Part shown: in pieces, positions 44,565-52,097 of the stretch
Position numbering within the stretch: the first letter of the stretch is position 1
Layout of the letters: each line of letters opens with the position of its first letter
NCBI GenBank assembly: GCA_026626905.1
Contig: JAPNUX010000006.1
Location: 62,001-126,000, forward strand
DNA: 64,000 bases
Origin: Desulfurococcus sp.
GTDB taxonomy: Archaea; Thermoproteota; Thermoprotei_A; Sulfolobales; Desulfurococcaceae
Direction of reading: 5' to 3'
Position numbers and translations under genes: made by a program
The notes under the pieces: model-generated
What the model was told of the DNA's origin: nothing
What the model saw: only the letters and a program-made list of their open reading frames with translations
The model's database searches: none

Positions 44565-45167
44565 ATGAAGACTAAGTTCAACGTACTGTTAACTGGTGTA
44601 GGCGGGCAGGGCTTGATAACACTGGGCAGGCTTATAGGTCTCGCAGTAATGCGTAGAGGTCTAAATGTCACAATAGCGGAGGTACACGGGTTAAGCCAGA
44701 GGGGAGGTAGTGTCACAGTGCACGTGAGAATAGGGGAAGGCGATAGCCCTGTAATACCCTCCGGGGGAGCTCATGTAATCATAGCTATGGAGATGCTTGA
44801 AGGAGCTAGAAGTCTTACTTACGCTAACAGGAATACTACAATTGTATTGAATGATGTACTCCTACCGCCACCTCTCTCAAAGTATCCAACCCGTGAGAGC
44901 ATTGCCGCTGAGTTGTTGAGGAAAGGAGTGAGATACTTCCTCTATAATGCTGATAAAGCGAGCATTGAGGTTGTAGGCTCCAGTATATCCTCTAATGTAG
45001 CACTACTAGGGTATGCTCTCGCAGTTGATAGAGAGCTCTCCCAATATATAGGATTAGATGATGTCGAGTACGCTATTGAGAAGACCTTTAAAGGGCGCTT
45101 GGTAGAAGTAAACAAAATATTGCTCAGGAAGTCGTATGAGGATGGATTAAGAGATGCAGGAGGATAG
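44565..45167 (+). CDS. iorB: Indolepyruvate ferredoxin oxidoreductase, beta subunit
   Basis: 200 residues from ATG with GGTGATG upstream. Gamma/beta-type domain of 2-oxoacid oxidoreductases: LLTGVGGQGLITLGRLIGLAVMRRGLNVTIAEVHGLSQRGGSVTVHVRIG is the hallmark N terminus. It completes the IorAB enzyme for aromatic amino-acid fermentation or ATP yield through aryl-CoA. Overlaps the next small gene by 14 bp. Confidence 0.94.
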   Translation: MKTKFNVLLTGVGGQGLITLGRLIGLAVMRRGLNVTIAEVHGLSQRGGSVTVHVRIGEGDSPVIPSGGAHVIIAMEMLEGARSLTYANRNTTIVLNDVLLPPPLSKYPTRESIAAELLRKGVRYFLYNADKASIEVVGSSISSNVALLGYALAVDRELSQYIGLDDVEYAIEKTFKGRLVEVNKILLRKSYEDGLRDAGG

Positions 45168-45354
45168 CGTCCTCGAAGTGCTGGAGGAAGCCTTAGATAT
45201 AATCAACAGGCTGGAGGAGAGGGTTCGCCTACTGAAGCCTAGAAGCGAGCTGTCACCTGGAGTACTCTACCAGCTATACACGGATTTACTCCTGCTGAGA
45301 GAAAAAGTAATTACTGCTAGAATGAAGGTCTCTAAGTATAGTGAGCAGCCTTAA
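45154..45354 (+). CDS. Small helical protein coupled to iorAB
   Basis: 66 residues from ATG, starting inside the end of iorB and preceded by GAGGATGG. The sequence is a helical hairpin with heptad leucines (VLEVLEEALDIINRLEERVRLLKPRSE, LYQLYTDLLLLREKVITARMKV). The overlap suggests coupled translation, so it may be a small partner of IorAB; nothing more can be said. Confidence 0.55.
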   Translation: MQEDSVLEVLEEALDIINRLEERVRLLKPRSELSPGVLYQLYTDLLLLREKVITARMKVSKYSEQP

Positions 45355-45830
45355 GAGTATTTACTGCTTTCCACGCCGGGCTCCTCATACCCGTAGACTA
45401 CTCTATCCAAGTTTTCTACTTCAATGATGTAGACATGGGGATCCATGAATACTACTGTATTAACACTGGCTCTTCCAACACTACTTTGCGTTGATGAAAC
45501 CCATTCTCCGGAAACAAGCCTTCTTATAATAGCTTTAAATGTATAGGTTTTCCCGGCCTTCAAGTACTTGACTACTACTGGGTGAGGGCCACCTACCACT
45601 ACTGCAACCCCGCAGTAAAGGGCTTCAATGAATATAGGGCCACCTTCACTCGTAATAATACACTCTCTACCTGAAGCCAGCTTAATTCTACCTCTACCGT
45701 TAACTATGATCACGTCTCCTACAGCCAATCCAATTGAGAACTCGCCGTTTACAACTATATTATCTGCTCTCACAACATCCTCGCGTATAAATCCAACAAG
45801 AATCCTGGTATCTTGACCCTCATGCTCCAA
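45351..45830 (-). CDS. Beta-rich hypothetical protein
   Basis: 159 residues from TTG; start not well supported by a ribosome-binding site. The sequence is almost all beta strands with short turns (NIVVNGEFSIGLAVGDVIIVNGRGRIKLASGRECIITSEGGPIFIEALYCGVAVVVGG), which suggests a beta-sandwich or barrel. A GGP-rich loop and KAGKTYTFKAIIRRLVSGE follow. No recognisable family. Its stop overlaps that of the preceding small gene by 4 bp in convergent orientation. Confidence 0.55.
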   Translation of the reverse strand: MEHEGQDTRILVGFIREDVVRADNIVVNGEFSIGLAVGDVIIVNGRGRIKLASGRECIITSEGGPIFIEALYCGVAVVVGGPHPVVVKYLKAGKTYTFKAIIRRLVSGEWVSSTQSSVGRASVNTVVFMDPHVYIIEVENLDRVVYGYEEPGVESSKYS

Positions 45831-46039
45831 GCTTAATCAACTCTCACTGCATCATAGCTGGAGATGGCCATACTATACCAGAGGGTCTAGGCTTAGATAC
45901 ATTAATTTCTCTTCACTAGTGAACTTAAATAAGGCTACTCGTGAATGCTGCTTAACTAATCTTTTAGAATACCATTAGTCATGAATGCTCTTTAACCACC
46001 AGGGTTTATTTAAATTCCAGGTTAGCAGGGGATGGTTTC

Positions 46040-46993
46040 ATGGAGATCCTAGGAATTGATACAGCAGTAGTAGATAGGGTTTCAAGAGTCTTAAAGAACA
46101 ATAAGGAGAAGCTTGAAACCCTCGACCTCTGTGATACGAGATTCTATCCTCCATGCAACGAGAGCACTGAGAATGTTTTAAGATATTTTACTGTCATGGT
46201 AGCCATGGATCACAGGTTAAGCAGGCCTGGAAGACCCTATGAAGCCGAGTTAGAGGATGGATTCTACCATGGGGCTGACTTACTCTACAGGCTTGGAGCA
46301 AGAAAATTCAGCGAGGATCCTGGATTCTTCGATCCAGCTCGTCTAGCTAGCATTAGGCTCGAAGAGGTTGAATCATGGCTTAGTGTTGGAGGTGCACGGC
46401 CACCTGACCTCGAGGTTAGAACACTCCTGCTCAGGGATCTAGGCTTAAAGATCACTAGGCTCTATGGGGGTGAAGTGAAGAGAATACTCGAGGAGTCGAA
46501 GGGGAGACTCTATGGTACGATGAGCGAGCCTGGATTAATAGATCTACTGAGAGTCTTCAGAGCCTTCGAGGACCCTGTTGAAAAGAAGTCTCTGCTTCTA
46601 GCAAAGTTTCTCGCTAGAAGGGGGATCCTCAATACAGCGGGTAGGCTGGGGATTCCAGTAGATAATCATCTCTCCAGGATAGCGTATAGGCTTGGAATAG
46701 TCATGGTGTCAGGTAGTCTATGGGGCAAGATTAGAAGCGGGGTTGAAGTTACACGGGAAGAGGATATTCTCCTCAGGATGGCTGTGAGAAGAGGATACGA
46801 GCTGATATCAGAGAAATCAGGAGTAGACCCCAGTATTGTAGACGACTACTTCTGGCTTATGGGTAGAAGAGTATGCTTAAGAGACGGGGAGCCAAAGTGT
46901 GATCAATGCTTGTTTAAAGGGTTCTGTAGAGCTAGACGGAATAGGAGCTTCATGGTTAGAGAGCACAGCTACTATAATACATGGTACTACTAG
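46040..46993 (+). CDS. HhH-GPD-like iron-sulfur protein lacking a canonical helix-hairpin-helix
   Basis: 317 residues from ATG with GGATGG upstream. The C terminus has an endonuclease III-like cluster loop, C-x7-C-x2-C-x5-C (VCLRDGEPKCDQCLFKGFC), and PVDNHLSRIAYRLGIV matches the VDTH block holding the catalytic Asp. The helix-hairpin-helix LPGVGxKTA of true glycosylases is replaced by ARRGILNTAGRLGI, so no catalytic Lys is seen. The N-terminal half (MDHRLSRPGRPYEAELEDGFYHGADLLYRLG) is family-specific. It is either a monofunctional glycosylase with unusual substrate or a structural relative acting on nucleic acids or nucleosides. Confidence 0.68.
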   Translation: MEILGIDTAVVDRVSRVLKNNKEKLETLDLCDTRFYPPCNESTENVLRYFTVMVAMDHRLSRPGRPYEAELEDGFYHGADLLYRLGARKFSEDPGFFDPARLASIRLEEVESWLSVGGARPPDLEVRTLLLRDLGLKITRLYGGEVKRILEESKGRLYGTMSEPGLIDLLRVFRAFEDPVEKKSLLLAKFLARRGILNTAGRLGIPVDNHLSRIAYRLGIVMVSGSLWGKIRSGVEVTREEDILLRMAVRRGYELISEKSGVDPSIVDDYFWLMGRRVCLRDGEPKCDQCLFKGFCRARRNRSFMVREHSYYNTWYY

Positions 46994-47021
46994 CGTAGCC
47001 TGTAGTAGAGGCTGATGAACG

Positions 47022-47381
47022 ATGACTTCGCCAGCCAATCCTCCCGAGTTGAGGGAACTCAGCAGACTTGAGAGACTAGTCTTAAGCTACTTCCTCAAGC
47101 ATATAAGTGTAGGTGAAATTATAGCAATAGTGGATCTACGCGAGGAGATTAAGAGAAGGATTAGAGAAGGGGAGAGAGACCTGGTTCCTGGGGTAGAGGA
47201 TCCCGCGGAGCTTGAAAGAGAGATAATACGTGTCCTCATAGAATTAGTTAAAAAGAATATACTGTACTACAGGAATGGAGCATACAGCCTGTCACCATGG
47301 TTGATGAAGCGTGTTCAAGAGAAGTATAAGAGCCTGCAGCCAGGCAGCCCTAAACCCCTCGAGAAAATCCTCGAGGAGTAG
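47022..47381 (+). CDS. Small winged-helix-like protein
   Basis: 119 residues from ATG, 28 bp after the previous gene. Helical N terminus (LSRLERLVLSYFLKHISVGEIIAIVDLREEIKRRI) then a short helix-wing end (IIRVLIELVKKNILYYRNGAYSLSPWLMKRVQEKY), the usual shape of a small winged helix. Likely cotranscribed with the HhH-GPD-like gene. Family not recognised. Confidence 0.55.
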   Translation: MTSPANPPELRELSRLERLVLSYFLKHISVGEIIAIVDLREEIKRRIREGERDLVPGVEDPAELEREIIRVLIELVKKNILYYRNGAYSLSPWLMKRVQEKYKSLQPGSPKPLEKILEE

Positions 47382-47463
47382 TCCCCGCCTAGAGACCACA
47401 GATAGTGTAGCTAGCCTTATACCCACTCGCCTCTAGAATGCAGGAGAGTTTTATTTAAGAGGG

Positions 47464-47472
47464 TATAAAATA
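47464..47472 (+). promoter_or_regulatory. TATA box for the small winged-helix gene at 47521
   Basis: TATAAAATA lies 49-57 bp before ATG 47521 in an otherwise unexplained 130-bp gap; a transcript start about 26 bp downstream would give a leader of roughly 25 bases. It is one of the clearest TATA boxes in the window. Confidence 0.5.
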
Positions 47473-47520
47473 CCTTAGAGTGACTGTTATCAGAAACCAC
47501 CAGCTACGGGATTGAGAGTC

Positions 47521-47823
47521 ATGTCACGCCAGAAGATTAATTCGAATAGTTTAACCGAGGATGAAATTGAAGAGCTTTCAAGAAGAGTGAGATTAAAGAT
47601 CCTTCACGAGGATGACGAAGTAGTCCTTATGACAGCTCCAAACGAAGATCAACTAGAGGAGATAATCAGGGAGCTGATTAGCTATAAGCCTATGAATCTC
47701 CGCGAGATACACTTGATTCTCTCGGGAATAGCCAGTGAGGATAAGATTAGAAGAGCATTAAACTCTCTGATGAATGATGGGAAAGCGTATATGACAGATG
47801 ACGGTAAGTATATCAGCATCTAA
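47521..47823 (+). CDS. Small winged-helix-like protein, paralogue of the protein at 42150
   Basis: About 100 residues; ATG 47521 is chosen, with an in-frame TTG at 47512 as alternative. Core: VRLKILHEDDEVVLMTAPNEDQLEEIIRELISYKPMNLREIHLILSGIASEDKIRRALNSLMNDGKAYMTDDGKYISI, aligning with the 42150 protein over SGIA-x-ED-x-x-RRA-x-N-x-L. This shape suggests nucleic-acid binding. Its last 11 bp overlap the convergent HAD gene. Confidence 0.62.
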   Translation: MSRQKINSNSLTEDEIEELSRRVRLKILHEDDEVVLMTAPNEDQLEEIIRELISYKPMNLREIHLILSGIASEDKIRRALNSLMNDGKAYMTDDGKYISI

Positions 47824-48487
47824 TAGTCTCCTTGATCACAGGAATCCACTGGAGCACCTCCAAGAGGTTTTTAACTACTATTCCTGAGCCACTAGCTTTT
47901 AACAGCATACTCCTGTAATCATCTAAGCTTACACCTATGAATGGAATCCCAAGCTTCCTGCAACTGTATAGGTCTGTTGTAAAATCCCCTATGCAGAGAG
48001 CATTACAGGGTTTCAACCCATGCCTTCCCAGTATATACGAGATAAGCCATGATTTATCGAAAAGGTATTCTTCGAAGCCGCCCAGTCGCTCTATATCCAG
48101 CGAGGTGTATACTTCGTCAACGTAGTCATCTAATCCTAGTACTCTTAGATCCCTCCATATATACTCGCTGCTGGTTTCACGCCCTGAGACAACAGTAATT
48201 TTAACTGATAAGGCTTTAAGTAGTCTTAGAAGATCACTTGCCCCCGGCATTTGATATGGATGCCTTGAAACATATATCCTTCTAAAGTAACGCCAGAATT
48301 CCTCTTCTTGGACTCCAGTCGGAATCCGCTCTGAGAGCCTGTTACTATTAAGGAGGTAGAGGAACTCGCTGAAAGATATAGAGCCTCCTTCATATTTTTC
48401 CAGCGCGCCTGTGTAGGCTTCATAGAAATCCATTAAATTATAGACTAGGGTTAAATCATAGTCCAGTAAGACGAGCCTCAGACTCAT
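47813..48487 (-). CDS. HAD-superfamily hydrolase
   Basis: About 224 residues. ATG 48487 is set by GGTGG five bases upstream; ATG 48499 overlaps that site. Motif I is LVLLDYDLTLVYN (DxDxT), motif II KITVVSGRETS, the conserved Lys would be in FDKSWLISYIL and motif III is CIGDFTTDLYSCRKLGIPFIGVSLDD. A helical cap lies between motif I and II. Likely a small-molecule phosphatase; substrate unknown. Confidence 0.8.
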   Translation of the reverse strand: MSLRLVLLDYDLTLVYNLMDFYEAYTGALEKYEGGSISFSEFLYLLNSNRLSERIPTGVQEEEFWRYFRRIYVSRHPYQMPGASDLLRLLKALSVKITVVSGRETSSEYIWRDLRVLGLDDYVDEVYTSLDIERLGGFEEYLFDKSWLISYILGRHGLKPCNALCIGDFTTDLYSCRKLGIPFIGVSLDDYRSMLLKASGSGIVVKNLLEVLQWIPVIKETIRC

Positions 48488-48576
48488 AAAGCCCACCATG
48501 GCTACCCGTTAGCTTTAGAGCACTAGCTTACTTCGTCTGTTGAAATGGAGGAGTACTTCTGGGTTAATATTGTTTT

Positions 48577-48634
48577 CTCAGTTTTCGGGAGATACCTCAT
48601 CTAGGCTACGGTATTCGGCAATATCATCATCAGT
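48577..48634 (-). ncRNA. Candidate C/D box sRNA (weak)
   Basis: On the minus strand an ATGATGA (C box) is followed 27 bases later by TAGATGA (possible C') and then by CTGA (D box) 15 bases further. The C-to-C' distance is typical of archaeal C/D guides, but the D' box before TAGATGA is poor. It lies in a 216-bp gap between divergent genes. No guide target was identified. Confidence 0.28.
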
Positions 48635-48672
48635 TAATACTACTCTATGAGGCCTTATTTAAGCTATCTTGA

Positions 48673-48679
48673 TTTAAAC
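48673..48679 (+). promoter_or_regulatory. TATA-like element for the gene at 48704
   Basis: TTTAAAC is centred about 28 bp upstream of GTG 48704, as expected for a leaderless transcript; no ribosome-binding site of normal spacing precedes that GTG. Confidence 0.4.
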
Positions 48680-48703
48680 TAGACTAGCCCTACTGCTGTA
48701 AAG

Positions 48704-49243
48704 GTGTTTGAGGAGTTGGATACTATAGAGGTATGCATTCCCTTAGATAGTGGCTCCTGCAGGGAGGCTAGGTATAGGCTTGAAGGTAATGTGGTATACT
48801 TCGATGAAGAAGAGCCGTTCGTATTATTCAAGCACGCAGCTTCACTAAGAGTACTGTGCGAGGGGAGCTCAATGCAGGTTTTCCACTGGGCTGGCGTTAA
48901 CTACACTTTATGGAGGATCACGCCTAGAGGTAAGTGTATAGTTCTTCCAGGAAGCCTAGAGGACCGCGGTGACCACTATGTGCATCGCAGCCAGGAGGCT
49001 CCAGGAGAGTTAGAGTTAAGGGGGTATGCTAAGCTGTTAATCCTCCTATTAAGGCTGAAAGGATACACTCCAATCGTAGTGGAGAACACAGAGACTGCAT
49101 CAAAGCTAGTGAATCTAGTATACCCTGCAAGCGACGAGTTAAATAAAGCGAAGATAAGCCTGCTTCTAAATATACCTGAAAACAGGCTCCAGGAGGAATT
49201 CATCAGCATAATGATCAAGCTACTCGAAGGTGATAAGCATTGA
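48704..49243 (+). CDS. Hypothetical protein upstream of tatD-like gene
   Basis: 179 residues from GTG, probably leaderless. A beta-rich N-terminal half (IEVCIPLDSGSCREARYRLEGNVVYFDEEEPFVLFKHAASLRVLC) is followed by a helical C terminus (RLQEEFISIMIKLLEGDKH). Its stop overlaps the TTG of the TatD-like gene, so the two are coupled. No known family is recognised. Confidence 0.6.
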   Translation: MFEELDTIEVCIPLDSGSCREARYRLEGNVVYFDEEEPFVLFKHAASLRVLCEGSSMQVFHWAGVNYTLWRITPRGKCIVLPGSLEDRGDHYVHRSQEAPGELELRGYAKLLILLLRLKGYTPIVVENTETASKLVNLVYPASDELNKAKISLLLNIPENRLQEEFISIMIKLLEGDKH

Positions 49244-49956
49244 TTGTTGACATGCACATCCACTGCCACGAGATCAGCGAGGATATCCTTACAGGATACC
49301 TCGGTAAGTATATTCTTGTATGCGTTTCCGACGACCCGGAGTCCAGCAGAAGGACCCTCGAGCTGAGAGAAAGATATGAAGGCGTAGAACCCTGTGTTGG
49401 AGTACACCCATGGGTCGCTGATAATTATGGAGTTGACGAGCTTAAAACCCTAGTAGAAGAAGCTGTGAGGAGAGATGTAAGGTGTCTCGGCGAGGTTGGA
49501 TTAGACAAGCGGTTTACCGCTGGGACATTTAACAAGCAGTTAGAGCTCTTTAGAGTAATAGTAGATTACGCTAGAGAGTACGAGCTAGTATTAAATCTCC
49601 ATGCAGCTGGTGCTTGGAGAGAAGTCTTCAACGAAGTGTACAAGCGGGACATTGAGAAAGCCTACTTCCACTGGTATACGGGTCCCACGGACGTATTAAA
49701 TAGCATTATTGAAGCCGGCTACTATATTGGTTTAAACCCTGCTTGGAGAATTCAAGCTAAGCATCGAGATATAATCAGTTTATCACCCCTGGACAATATT
49801 CTAACAGAGAGTGATGCACCCTACGAGTACCATGGGTTAAAGCTTACCCCAGAGATGATACCCGAGTCAATAAAGCTCCTGGCGTCAATGCTGGAAAAGA
49901 GTACGAGTGAAGTCGAGGAAGCCGTCTGGAGGAACTATATGAAAATATTCTCGTAG
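49240..49956 (+). CDS. TatD-like metal-dependent hydrolase
   Basis: 238 residues from TTG. Amidohydrolase-superfamily ligands are present: DMHIHCHE at residue 4, PCVGVHPWVADN, the Glu of CLGEVGLDKRF, NLHAAGAWREVF, FHWYTGP, and the Asp in ILTESDAPYEYHG. The set and spacing match TatD nucleases, although this protein is short (usual about 260). It may act as a DNase in repair. Confidence 0.82.
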   Translation: MIVDMHIHCHEISEDILTGYLGKYILVCVSDDPESSRRTLELRERYEGVEPCVGVHPWVADNYGVDELKTLVEEAVRRDVRCLGEVGLDKRFTAGTFNKQLELFRVIVDYAREYELVLNLHAAGAWREVFNEVYKRDIEKAYFHWYTGPTDVLNSIIEAGYYIGLNPAWRIQAKHRDIISLSPLDNILTESDAPYEYHGLKLTPEMIPESIKLLASMLEKSTSEVEEAVWRNYMKIFS

Positions 49957-49957
49957 G

Positions 49958-50230
49958 CTAGGCTGAGGCTTCAGCTTCACTTTTCAGCGTGACAACTAGG
50001 AGGTTCCCGGTTTCCCCGCGCCCAATCATTAGTGTGAATTCATCTGTCTCCACGCTTACGTTTTTCACGCTGTGTAAGCCAAGACGCTCGAATGCTAGTA
50101 TCTGGATTCTAGCTATGTCTACAGCCTTGGATAGAATAGTATTGAACTTTCTGGAATCTATTCTAGTAGCGTTAGTTGTATAGTCAACGACTCTTCCACT
50201 TCTATCCATTTTAACTATAACGACACTCAA
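49958..50230 (-). CDS. Small protein with roadblock-like look, unknown function
   Basis: 90 residues from TTG with GGGG upstream. The pattern MDRSGRVVDYTTNATRIDSRKFNTILSKAVDIARIQILAFERLGLHSVKNVSVETDEFTLMIGRGETGNLLVVTLKSEA has strand-helix-strand-strand-strand order like a Roadblock/LC7 domain, including ETDEFTLMIGRGETGNLLVVTL for the final hairpin. The fold call is tentative. Confidence 0.5.
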   Translation of the reverse strand: MSVVIVKMDRSGRVVDYTTNATRIDSRKFNTILSKAVDIARIQILAFERLGLHSVKNVSVETDEFTLMIGRGETGNLLVVTLKSEAEASA

Positions 50231-50284
50231 TTAAACCCCATAATACTCCTTGATTACAATCATGTTAAAAAGTAAGGGTTCCAG

Positions 50285-50298
50285 TGATACCGGTATCA
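50285..50298. terminator. 14-bp perfect palindrome, terminator- or operator-like
   Basis: TGATACCGGTATCA is fully self-complementary. On the minus strand it lies 14 bp beyond the TAG at 50313-50315 and is followed about 15 bases later by a T-run. It could end the HTH/coiled-coil transcript or be an operator for the next gene at 50230. Its position favours the idea that the real end of the upstream gene is 50313, not 50532. Confidence 0.4.
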
Positions 50299-50312
50299 AG
50301 CTTCACTCTTCT

Positions 50313-50531
50313 CTAGCCGAGGGATTTCTCCAGCTCCTCTAGGATGCCTTGAATACTTCCTGAAAGCTCGCTCACAGCATCTCTGAGAGCTTTAACACTA
50401 TCCTCGAGAGCTTTTAGTTTATCTTCTAGTCTTGACCTGACTCCCTGGATCTCCTCGCTTCTCCGCTTAACTTGATCCTGGAGTTCTTTCACCTTGGCTT
50501 CGAGGGCTTGAACTGCATCCTTGTACTTACT
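50313..50531 (-). pseudogene. In-frame coiled-coil continuation of the HTH gene beyond its TGA
   Basis: Directly after the TGA at 50532-50534, the same frame stays open for 72 codons to TAG: SKYKDAVQALEAKVKELQDQ, then VKRRSEEIQGVRSRLEDKL, then KALEDSVKALRDAVSELSG, then SIQGILEELEKSLG. The heptad pattern continues that of the upstream C terminus (YEDQVKALEEMLEKHKERIKELESALSE). No ATG lies in this frame and the first GTG is internal to a heptad with no ribosome-binding site, so it is not an independent gene. Likely explanations are a nonsense mutation, a base-call error or stop readthrough. Confidence 0.7.
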
Positions 50532-51029
50532 TCATTCACTTAGAGCTGACTCGAGCTCCTTGATCCTCTCCTTATGCTTCTCTAGCATCTCCTCTAACGC
50601 TTTTACTTGATCCTCGTATCCTGCTGCAGGAGCTTTGATGAACGGTGCTACTAGTTTCAGCTCTCCTTTCCTGAGCTTCTCGTACGTCTCGTGAACTAGT
50701 TTTCCTGCCTTCGTCTTCATGGTTAAGTGTCCTCTAATTGCTGCCTCACTTCTCCCTAATTCCTCGGCGATCTGCCCTACAGTGAGGCCGGCCTTCATTC
50801 TCGCGTATGCTTTAGCAGCTACAGCAAGACTGTCAACCCATGTGGACCTCTCCACTGGATCTCTGATCAACTCGATGATTTCAGGTCTGTAGAGGGTGCC
50901 TATTATAAGCGCCATCTCAAGCTGGCTTATCTCTCGTTTACCTATTGGTTTTAACGGTATATTTGATAAATCAACTATAATCTCCTCCATGCTTTCTTCA
51001 CGGGTTTCTCCTTCTTTAGGAGCCTCCAT
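50532..51029 (-). CDS. HTH protein with C-terminal coiled coil, apparently truncated by an in-frame TGA
   Basis: 165 residues from ATG with GGTGGT upstream. Residues 95-125 form an HTH (AGLTVGQIAEELGRSEAAIRGHLTMKTKAGKLVHETYEKLRKGEL), preceded by a helical region (LEMALIIGTLYRPEIIELIRD). The coiled coil starting at about residue 137 is cut by TGA but continues in frame for 72 more codons (see the neighbouring entry), so the intact protein would be about 238 residues. Probably a DNA-binding regulator that oligomerises by its coiled coil. It lies downstream of the KaiC-like gene on the same strand. Confidence 0.75.
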   Translation of the reverse strand: MEAPKEGETREESMEEIIVDLSNIPLKPIGKREISQLEMALIIGTLYRPEIIELIRDPVERSTWVDSLAVAAKAYARMKAGLTVGQIAEELGRSEAAIRGHLTMKTKAGKLVHETYEKLRKGELKLVAPFIKAPAAGYEDQVKALEEMLEKHKERIKELESALSE

Positions 51030-51088
51030 TATACCACCAGTCTAGTATATAATATGCACACCTGCTAATTAATCTTACGTTAATGGTG

Positions 51089-51162
51089 GGTTAACAAGTA
51101 AACCAACTGCAACGTCTAGAGCCTGTATGCAGGTTATAGTTAAACCAGCTTACCTGGTTTAA
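51089..51162. repeat. Inverted repeats between KaiC-like and HTH genes
   Basis: 51140-51162 is a perfect 9-bp inverted repeat (TTAAACCAG and CTGGTTTAA) around a 5-base loop. At 51089-51104 a related element has arms GGTT and AACC around 8 bases. Further short pairs CCTGTATGCAGG (51122-51133) and CCCTTGTACAGGG (51164-51176) flank it. No T-run follows on the minus strand, so operator sites for the HTH gene fit better than a terminator. Confidence 0.45.
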
Positions 51163-51245
51163 TCCCTTGTACAGGGGAACTAGTCGTATTTAAGGATTAA
51201 AATAGGCTGGTGAGTAAAGTGGAGGCTAAGCTCGAGGATTCCATG

Positions 51246-51992
51246 TTATTCTTCTCCTACGCTTCTTCTAGCCTTGAAGACTTTATCGTGGTGGATGATT
51301 ACACCCTTATCAGTTATCTCCATTAGATGCCTCTTCATACTGTGGCTTGTACCCCTCATCTTCCATATTATTATGCTTCTAACGAGTTCTCCATCTACTT
51401 CATCCAAGTCTAGTCTTATGATGCCATCGGCCGCGTGCTCTACGCCTGGCCCGCCGAATCCTCTCTCTGTCACCGAGACCTGTGAGACTAGGAGGCTTGT
51501 TGTCCCCATGCCTGAGAGAACCTTCTTGAGCTGTAGGACAACGTTTCTAGCTATGGATGGTTTAAGCAGGTATAGCGTTGAAACACTGTCTATAACTACC
51601 CTCTGAGCATTTACTTCTCTTATAGCTGTCCTCAACACGTCTACTAACTCTTCAACGCTGTCGGGATCCCTTACCACGTACTTCTCGCGTTTAGCCGCCT
51701 CACCTACACCTCCTGTGAACGCGTCTATGATCGCGAATCTACCCTCTTGTTCATGTTGTCTTACATCCCAGCCGAAGTTCCTCATGTTGATGCGTATCTG
51801 CACTGGGTGTTCTTCTAGCGCTACGTATATGCCTGGCTCACCAAGCTGCAGTCCACCCCACAGGAATTGTGTAGCCATGATACTTTTACCTGTGCCGGGT
51901 CCACCGCTTAATAGTACTACATTCCTCTTAGGTATACCGCCATTCAGGATCTCGTCGAGTCCTGGTATACCTGTCTTAACTCTCTCAACCAT
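51246..51992 (-). CDS. KaiC-like RecA-superfamily ATPase
   Basis: About 248 residues. ATG 51992 is preferred with GGTGGT upstream; ATG 52004 is an alternative. N-terminal [66 protein letters not shown] is the KaiC hallmark with Walker A GGPGTGKS and catalytic Glu pair EE; Walker B is [13 protein letters not shown]; the C-terminal end has [24 protein letters not shown]. Single KaiC domain proteins of this kind are common in archaea and may act in signalling; no role can be read from sequence. Confidence 0.88.
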   Translation of the reverse strand: MVERVKTGIPGLDEILNGGIPKRNVVLLSGGPGTGKSIMATQFLWGGLQLGEPGIYVALEEHPVQIRINMRNFGWDVRQHEQEGRFAIIDAFTGGVGEAAKREKYVVRDPDSVEELVDVLRTAIREVNAQRVVIDSVSTLYLLKPSIARNVVLQLKKVLSGMGTTSLLVSQVSVTERGFGGPGVEHAADGIIRLDLDEVDGELVRSIIIWKMRGTSHSMKRHLMEITDKGVIIHHDKVFKARRSVGEE

Positions 51993-52097
51993 TAATACCA
52001 CCATATTAAATAACTTAGCAGGCCGCTTTAATAATCTTACAATCAGACTCGTTTATTAGCATGCCACTACATAGCTGAATACTAGAAGGGGGTTAGC

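Noticed and set aside
50313-50531. Independent small coiled-coil gene
   Set aside because: There is no ATG or TTG in the frame, the GTG codons are inside heptads without a ribosome-binding site, and the frame is continuous with the upstream gene.
50532-50534. Selenocysteine insertion at the TGA
   Set aside because: Crenarchaea are not known to have the selenocysteine machinery and the TGA lies in a coiled coil, not at a redox site; no SECIS-like element was recognised.
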